Positions 57,598-64,000 of a stretch of 64,000 nt of DNA are shown in pieces. Position 1 is the stretch's first letter, and every line of letters begins with the position of its first letter. The position numbers and the translations under genes were made by a program. The stretch comes from Pinus tabuliformis. Taxonomy: Eukaryota; Streptophyta; Pinopsida; Pinales; Pinaceae. The notes beneath the pieces are model-generated. The model did not search any database. It saw only the letters and a list, made by a program, of their open reading frames with translations, and was not told where the DNA came from. Where the stretch lies: positions 514,022,102 through 514,086,101 of the forward strand of contig CM062805.1 of NCBI GenBank assembly GCA_031772625.1. The letters run 5' to 3'.

Positions 57598-58700
57598 TTA
57601 TGGAGTCCAAGAAAATGCATCTTTATTCAATAATGTTGTTAGAGGCGTTGTTATTCTTCCATAATTATTAACAAACTTGAGATGATACCCTGCCAACCCA
57701 ATAAATCCTCGCATATGCTTTATGGATGTGGGTATTTTCCATTCCTTAATGGCTTTAATTTTGTTAGGGTCTACCTTAACACCCTCATGAGATACAATAT
57801 GACCCATATATTCTAGCTCTTATACTCCAAAGAAACATTTGATGGTTTTTGCATATAATTGTTTGTCCTCCAATAGCTTGAGCACCCTGTTAACATGTTG
57901 AACATGATCCTTCCAAGACTTCCTGTAGATTAATATACCATCAAAAATACTAACAAAAATTTTCTAAGGAAGGATTTCAAAATGGAATTCATCAAACCTT
58001 GAAATGTAGAAGGTGCATTGGTAAGGCCAAAAGGCATGACCAAAAATTCATAATGAACCTCACGAGTTCTAAATGTTGTTTTCGGAACGTCTTCAGTCTT
58101 CATTCTTATTTGATGATATCATGAATGAAGATCCAACTTGGTGAAGTAAATTATTGCATGTAATTCATCCAATAATTCATTAATGACAGGAATGGGAAAT
58201 TTATCTTTAATAGTGAGCTTGTTGAGCTCCCTATAATTTAGACACATGCGCCATGATCCATCCTTCTTGTGCACCAATACTACTAGACAAAGAAAGAACT
58301 TTGACTAGGTTGAATTATACCAGCCTCTAGCATTTCTGCAACCATGCGTTCAATTTCACTCTTTTGGCCATAGGGATATCTATAAGGCCTGATGTTTGGA
58401 GGAATACTTCATGGAATCAAATGAATAGCATGATCATGATCTCGAATAGGTGGGAGGCCTTAGCCTCAAATACCTTGGAATGATTGTATAAGACTTTTTG
58501 GAGGTCTGGAGAAATAGATGATTTCGATGTTTGAGCCTCCAGTGAACATAATTATGCAATTATTCCCCATTGTTCTTTCTTTATAAGCTTTTTCATGCCA
58601 TTAGAGTTGATTATCCTTGTTGGTTTCCCTGTGATACCCCTTAATTCAACTTGCTTTCCTTCCCAAAAGAAATTCAAGAAAAGTTCTTGAAAATTAAAAG
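57598..58700 (-). pseudogene. Chromovirus reverse transcriptase
   Basis: The end is open (57807-57598: MGHIVSHEGVKVDPNKIKAI, the standard RT-connection). Upstream, broken frames give a FDGILIY segment where FVDDILVYS is expected, so the active-site pair is damaged, followed by KLLEDKQLYAK.KCFF. Farther upstream the RELNK-type and GYHQI-type segments are shifted or mutated. Confidence 0.8.
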
Positions 58701-58716
58701 CTATCATACCCAAAGA

Positions 58717-59049
58717 TCATAACCATTGGACTCCTAGTACAACATCAGTACCACCCATTGGAATGGAAAGCATTGGAATATTCAATACATATTCTCTCAT
58801 GGATAGCTTGATATTATGGCACTTTCCTAAGCAATTTATGGTTCCTCCATTTGAAACCATCACTTGACACTCTGGTGCTGGATATAAGAAGCAATTTAAT
58901 TCCTTGGCTATCTTATAATGAATAAAATTATGGGTACTACCCGAATCAATCAACACTATTACCTTTTTATTCTTGATATGTACTTCTATATTGATATTTT
59001 GAGGAGTGGTAATTCTTGACAATGCATTACAAGATATAGTCATATTCAT
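58717..59049 (-). pseudogene. Chromovirus aspartic protease
   Basis: A 110-codon frame: VLIDSGSTHNFIHYKIAKELNC has the DSGS(T) active-site triad. VSNGGTINC and LSIPMGGTDVVLGVQWL are the conserved closing block before RT. Open over its length but cut off from gag and RT by stops. Confidence 0.88.
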
Positions 59050-59094
59050 TTTTCTTTCTCTGGGGTTAGTTCCTGGTATATATCCTCTTCTTTT

Positions 59095-60148
59095 TTACGT
59101 TTCTTGTTCCTTTTCTTCCTCCTCTTCACAATCAATATAAAATAATTTATTCTTAGTACACTTATGACCTTTAGTGTATTTTCTATCACAACTGTAACAA
59201 AGCCCCTTTGCTCTTTTTTCTTCCAATTGTTGTGGTGTCAACCTTGTAGGTTGTGGAAGGCTAGGAGCAAGCACACTTCCATCTTTATAGTTGTGAGTGG
59301 TAGGCTTCCTTGTTGCCATAATTTTTCTTTCAATTTTTCTTTCCAACCTTAATGCATTCTCCAATGAATCGGGTTCCCAACGGCGAACCTCATGTTGGAT
59401 GTTATCCTTTAGAGTCCCTATGAAGACATCAATCCTATGCTGCTTTGGAATATCATTTATTCTTATATTCAATTTTTGGACGTCCTCAATGTGCTCCACT
59501 ATTGAACCCTTTTGTTTTAGATTTATCAATTGGCTAAAGAAGGTGTTGCTCTTTGTATCCTCATAATGTGATATCATTTCCTCTATAAAAATTGACCAAG
59601 TGACAATTTGTTTACGAGAGCAAATCCATCGATACCATACAAATTTATTGGGTTCTAAATATAAAGTTTCAATGCGTACCTTTTGTGTGTTTTTCACATT
59701 ATGGAGATCAAAATATTTCTCCATTTGTAGTACCAATGTTATGGGATCCTTGCCATCAAACTTCCTCATATCGATCTTTGGAATATGGTGGGTCTTCAAT
59801 CCAATGTTAGAGTCTATGAAATCATGATTAACATTTCTTTTGTTCTCATCATGAGTTCCCTCTACTACTTTTTCACCATTAGGAAGCATTTCTTATAGCA
59901 ACTTTGCCAAACCTCCCTTCAAACCTTCCATGTCTTCCTTCAAATCTTCAATGTTTCCTTTTTCTTCATTGATGGCATTCTTCAAACCATCCAATCTTAG
60001 CTTTTGTTACTTTTTGTGAGAGTGAAATTTGTTGCACTTGGTCTCATAATTTTGATATATCATGTTGCATTTCTTCCTCTTCTTCGTGAGTCATAGTAGA
60101 GATTTTAGGTTGCTTACTAGGTGTTTCCAATTTATTTCTTTGGGACAT
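59095..60148 (-). pseudogene. Chromovirus gag
   Basis: Likely Met at 60148 (SQRNKLETPSKQ). Stops occur before the 264-codon frame 59889-59095. That frame has KIDMRKFDGKDPITLVLQMEKYFDLH, the WYRWICSRKQIVTWSIFIEEMISHYED gag core, and a CCHC knuckle CYSCDRKYTKGHKC. Confidence 0.87.
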
Positions 60149-60820
60149 CAATTACATCAATTAATGATAATTGTGCTTCACTATTCCCTTTGAATCACTT
60201 CAAACTATTTTTTCAAACAAAACTTATGCAAAATTTTAAAAAGACTACACACCTTTTTTTATTTGTAGGAGCTCAATATTCAATCTGATGTGTCTCTAAA
60301 ATTTTGGATCTCCAAGGTCTAAAATTGCATCTTGTGGTATCTCTCTGAGTCCTATTTCCAATGCCACAAGTCTGATTGAGATTGGATTCTTCAAGAAATA
60401 GCTATGCCCAATCTCTCAAGATGGTCTGATTATAGACTAGTTCAGTAGAGTGAACTTGTATGAAGTGACACGTGTCAATGTTTCTACTTTTGGCTATGAA
60501 ATTGTTACCCGACGAACTAAAGTCTGTCCTATTTGTTTCACTTTTTATGAAATTTGAATCTGATGCTCAGAGAGAAAGTTATGATGATTTTCCCAAGATC
60601 ACCTGTTTGAGATGGAATTCAGGAGCCTTCAAAAACTCTAACTTCCTCGGATCATATCTCCGAAAATATAACGAGAAAATATCTTAAATTCATACACAAG
60701 GTTCACCAAGTTTTACGCTCAAATGGGTTTTAATTTAAGTTGTTGAAGCTTCATAGAAAAATAGTTATAGAGAAAATTCCATGATGACCTGTTTGAAGCA
60801 GCGAACCCGTAGAATCCCAG
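60149..60820 (-). other. Chromovirus 5' leader
   Basis: Between the PBS and the gag start. No ORF of note. Confidence 0.6.
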
Positions 60821-60832
60821 GGTCTGATACCA
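60821..60832 (-). other. Chromovirus primer-binding site
   Basis: TGGTATCAGACC on the minus strand, an initiator tRNA-Met-type site with one change near its end, seven bases from the LTR edge at 60840. Confidence 0.8.
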
Positions 60833-60839
60833 AATGTTA

Positions 60840-61169
60840 TGCAACCAGCTCACAAAATAGAAGAAGAGATAGAACAATGAATTCAAAGTAAGCCTCTTAT
60901 AGGGGGAAACCTCCTTTACATTACAAAAATGAATCATTATTGTATGATTCAAATGAAAAAACCTCATTTCTATATATAGGAGTCTAAGGGGTCACAATAT
61001 AATAAGAGCTGCAATAACAATAATAATGTAAGGGCACAACAATAACAATAGTGGGCTTATATGGGGCACAAAAATAACAATATGGTGACTAAATGGGCAC
61101 AACAATAAAAACAAGGGGGCTACACTAATAACAATGAGGGAATACACTAGTGTTATAGGGACCCAATGT
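60840..61169 (-). repeat. 5' LTR of the chromovirus (330 bp)
   Basis: Matches 42528-42793, with an extra block of about 60 bases near 61044-61108. The outer end is altered (CCAATGT instead of CCTAACA). Confidence 0.85.
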
Positions 61170-62467
61170 GAATATTAATGGTATTGTAGTTCCAAACACT
61201 CTCATTGATTAGGGAGTTGCAATCAATGTCATGAACAAGGAAATCATGCTTAAACTTAACCTCCATGGATCTCTAAGGAAGACTTCTATTCTGCTACAAG
61301 TTGTTGATAGATATACGATAATACCTAAAGGTATCATAAAAGATGTATTGGTATCTATTGATTCTTGGGAGTATCGCAATGATTTCACTGTCCTTCATCC
61401 CAAGACCAAGTTTAATGGTTATCCACTCATTTTTGGAATACCTTGGTTAGCCACTTTTGATGCATACATCAGTTGTAGGGTTGGGAACATGACCATTGCC
61501 GATGGGACATCAATAAAGCAACTTGTATTATACCCACCAGCTATAATTCTTGTCGAGGATGACTTTCCTACATGGGTAGAGAAAGAAGAAGAAGATGATG
61601 ACTCTTGCCTCTCATTGTCCTACACTATAAGTACATTAGAAACCACCATTTGTAATGGGAAAACTGATGAAGATAATCTTATTGATATTTTTTTGCAAAA
61701 CCAATATCATCTTGCCATGAATATTGATGGCTTAAAAGACAAATAATCTATAGGGGAACCTAATTGTTAATTGCTAGTTCTCAGTAAAACAATGTAAAAA
61801 CAATAGAAATCTACCCCTTTAAAACCTTGAATATCAACTCATTTCTCTCAGTTGATCAAGAAAACCAATTGCTTATTGTCTTCAAACAACATATTGATGC
61901 AGTTGCATGGGATACAAGGGGATGAAAGGAGTACATCTTTCTATGTGCGCTCACCACATATATATCAAAGAGTATCACAAACTTGTTCTCCAACCGCAAA
62001 GGTGAATGAACCTTACATTAAAAGATATTGTGAAAGATGAATTACAAAAATTGTTGGATGTAGGATTCATCTATCCGATCTTAGATAGTGAATGGGTGTC
62101 TCCCCTAGTCATTGTTTGTAATAAAAATGGAAAATTGAGGATCTGTGTTGGCTATAGAGAACTCAATAAAGCCACTATGAAGGATATTTTTCCCTTTCTT
62201 TTTATTGACCAAGTACTTAATTTCCTTTTAGGGAAAAAGTTCTTCTCCTTTTTGGATGGATTTAGTGGGTACAACCAAATTCATATCAATCTCGAGGATC
62301 AAGATAAGACTACCTTCACATGTACATGGGGAACTTTTTGTTACAAAGTTCTCTCGTTTAGCCCGTGCAATGCCCCTAGCACCTTCCAAAGGGTTGTGTT
62401 GATTATGTTCTATGATATTGTGCATGATTTAGTGGAAATATACATGGATGATTGTTGGTTGGATTAA
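61170..62467 (+). pseudogene. Outermost Ty3-type element: protease and front half of RT
   Basis: Continues the element cut at 42527. First VNINGIVVPNTLID, the protease start, where LID is followed by a stop and GVAINVM (damaged active site). Then the 171-codon frame from 61231 with TIIPKGIIKDVLVSI and PLIFGIPWLATFDAYI. RT begins about 62006: ELQKLLDVGFIYPILDSEWVSPLVIVCNKNGKLRICVGYRELNKAT, FSFLDGFSGYNQI (first Asp) and EIYMDD at about 62440 (catalytic pair). The copy ends right after YMDD; RNase H and integrase are missing. Confidence 0.87.
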
Positions 62468-63009
62468 CTGTCTTTTAAATAAGGATCAATTAACTATGCT
62501 CATTCATAAATTGTCAACTAGGATAAGTATTTTTATTTCAAGGCTATCGTGAAAAGTATATTCAGTTAACAATGCCTAACTAGTGCTATTAACATCAAAC
62601 TCTTAGAATGTCACTGCAATCATCACTCTCAACATTCTAAAACCATCATTGCCACACTCAAACATTTAGCACATCTTGCAAACTGTTATGAGGAAAGACA
62701 CTCTTTACAAGATGAAATAGTTTCATAAAACAAACCACTCGATCGGTCACTCAATCTTACAAAAGAAAAGAAACACTCCTCAACTCAACCCTTCATTCAA
62801 TGAAAGGACACACTCAATCAATCTGGAGAAGTACTACATAAAAATCGTACAACAATGCATTAATTGAAATTTAAAAACTACAACAATGAATTAACACAGA
62901 TCACACATAATTACGAGTAGACCGCTCCATAACTTAAGTTGTCACACAAGTGGCTGAAATTAATATTGTGAATTCAACCAATCAGTATTTGTAATGCATC
63001 AAAAAATAT
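62468..63009. other. Intergenic, no feature recognised
   Basis: Ordinary AT-rich sequence after the truncated RT. Nothing coding seen. Confidence 0.5.
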
Positions 63010-63360
63010 TGTTGGGTGTGTGTTACATTCTCTCCACAACTAGTCGCACACGTGGGGGGGTCACAAAGGGGGCAACTAGGGCAATGCCCTGGGAATTTAT
63101 CTTTTGGACACTATATTAGGTGGGCAGACCTACCTATGGTTTTGTGCATGGGTTTTACACATGGTTTTGGGCATGATCGTTTTCTGTCCATGGTATTTTG
63201 TAGATCTGGTCAAGGGAACTATGATTATGTTCTAATCTAGGGTTAATATATTGGGGTTTATGAATGTTACGACATGTATATATATGTATTGTAACATTGA
63301 AAGTAACATAGTAATAAAAAATCAATCCAGTAGTCCTGGTTTTGGGGTTCAGGGGAAATC
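63010..63360 (+). repeat. Copia LTR related to the one at 44191/48724, opposite orientation
   Basis: Starts TGTTGGGTGTG. Words such as GGACACTATATTAGGTGGGC, CCTATGGTTTTGTGCATG, TATTGTAACATTGAAAGTAA and AGTCCTGGTTTTGGG match the reverse complement of the copia LTRs. It breaks off at 63360 where another LTR starts. Confidence 0.8.
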
Positions 63361-64000
63361 TGTTGGGTGTAGAGCCTAATTATCTTCTTTATTCAAAGGT
63401 ATCACCGCATTGGACCCTAGTTCGTAATGGGGCAGCAACGAAACCCATTTTTGTGCACCTCCAAGGGGGTGACAACGATTCTTTAGAGCCCCCCATTAGC
63501 AAGGGATCAAGGGCAGCACCCCCGAAGCTAAAAATAGATGTAAAATTACCTTGTAAAATGTTGTAATTTTGTAGTCAATCTGGGTTGTTCATTAGGCGGA
63601 AACCTGACGGTAGAAGTTATGTTTAATTTAGGGTTTTTTGCCCTAGAAGACAACCCCTCGCTATATATTAGGGAATTGTATTGTGGTTATGTAGATGTGT
63701 ATTCTGAGCAAGATAGGGAGAGGAGGTTGTGTGAGAACGAAGAGGGAATTACAACGGATCTTCTGTAGGTTGTATCTCTTCATTTTGCTGGATAATATAA
63801 AAGGAAGGACTCGTTGTTTCTCCTTGGACATAGCCCAAATTGGGTGAACCACGTATATCTATGTCTCTCTTGTTTTATGTGTTTTTGTGTTTATATTTCT
63901 GCAATATTTTATGTGTTCCATTGCTCTATCATATATAATTTTCTAACAAAATCTCAGTGTTTTTGTTTTATATTCTCTTCATTATTTATTTTTTGTTTTT
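63361..64000 (+). repeat. LTR of another element, running to the window edge
   Basis: Starts TGTTGGGTGTAGAGCC. Near 63826-63862 GGACATAGCCCAAATTGGG and GTGAACCACGTATATCT are typical of the R/U5 part of plant copia LTRs. A second edge was not seen. Confidence 0.65.

Larger units (their letters stand above)
42528..61169 (-). mobile_element. Chromovirus (Ty3/gypsy) with a 12.9-kb nested insertion
   Basis: LTRs at both ends in the same orientation, a tRNA-Met-type PBS (60821-60832), gag, protease, RT, RNase H, integrase and a chromodomain-like end, all minus strand and in standard order. The integrase is split by the Tat-like element at 43403-56295. Without that insertion the element is about 5.7 kb, a normal chromovirus size. 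All ORFs are broken. It sits in the protease region of an older Ty3-type element (GAATA duplication). Confidence 0.88.

Overview
This is plant nuclear DNA, most likely from a conifer. There are two arguments for a conifer. One is the pair of Penelope-like retroelements with GIY-YIG endonuclease remnants and hammerhead ribozyme motifs; endonuclease-bearing Penelope-like elements in plants are known mainly from conifers (inference from general knowledge). The other is the very deep nesting of old LTR retrotransposons around a single intact host gene. That gene is a canonical intronless histone H4 (25793-26104, minus) with a readable S-phase promoter. I saw no tRNA, rRNA or CRISPR array.

Layout. 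1-6540 holds pieces of LTR retroelements: a primer-binding site and LTR edge near 520, a possible LTR from 2474, and the 3' half of a chromovirus-like element on the minus strand with a tandemly duplicated LTR. 7222-19366 is dominated by a family I do not recognise. It is a long single-ORF protein (1243 aa intact copy, 12579-16310 minus) whose stop codon overlaps the first bases of a 1.2-kb 3' repeat. A second, decayed copy is split in two (8381-11337 and 18662-19366), and the intact copy lies inside the split, flanked by a 5-bp TATTT duplication. Upstream of the intact ORF is a CpG-rich block with four palindromic TGACGTCA-type sites. 20080-24520 is very AT-rich and full of direct and inverted repeats, with an embedded motif-B fragment of a family-B DNA polymerase like those of plant mitochondrial linear plasmids.

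24520-26400 is the histone H4 island. 26740-36250 holds two degenerate L1-type LINEs (plus strand). The second is interrupted between ORF1 and ORF2 by a 2.0-kb Penelope-like element in the typical inverted pseudo-LTR arrangement (30019-32025, 13-bp target duplication). A second Penelope-like element (37415-39042, minus, 12-bp duplication) sits next to another LINE fragment.

39100-62467 is a four-level nest. A truncated Ty3-type element (plus) is interrupted by a chromovirus (42528-61169, minus, GAATA duplication). That is interrupted by a Tat-like element with gag, protease and RNase H but no RT or integrase (43403-56295, minus, TGATG duplication). That element's 3' LTR is interrupted by a Tnt1-type copia element (44191-49141, minus, AAAGA duplication). 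The window ends with a related copia LTR (63010-63360) cut by another LTR that runs off the edge.

Everything except histone H4 and the 1243-aa ORF carries stops, frameshifts or truncations. The window therefore reads as a time-layered record of insertions around one housekeeping gene.
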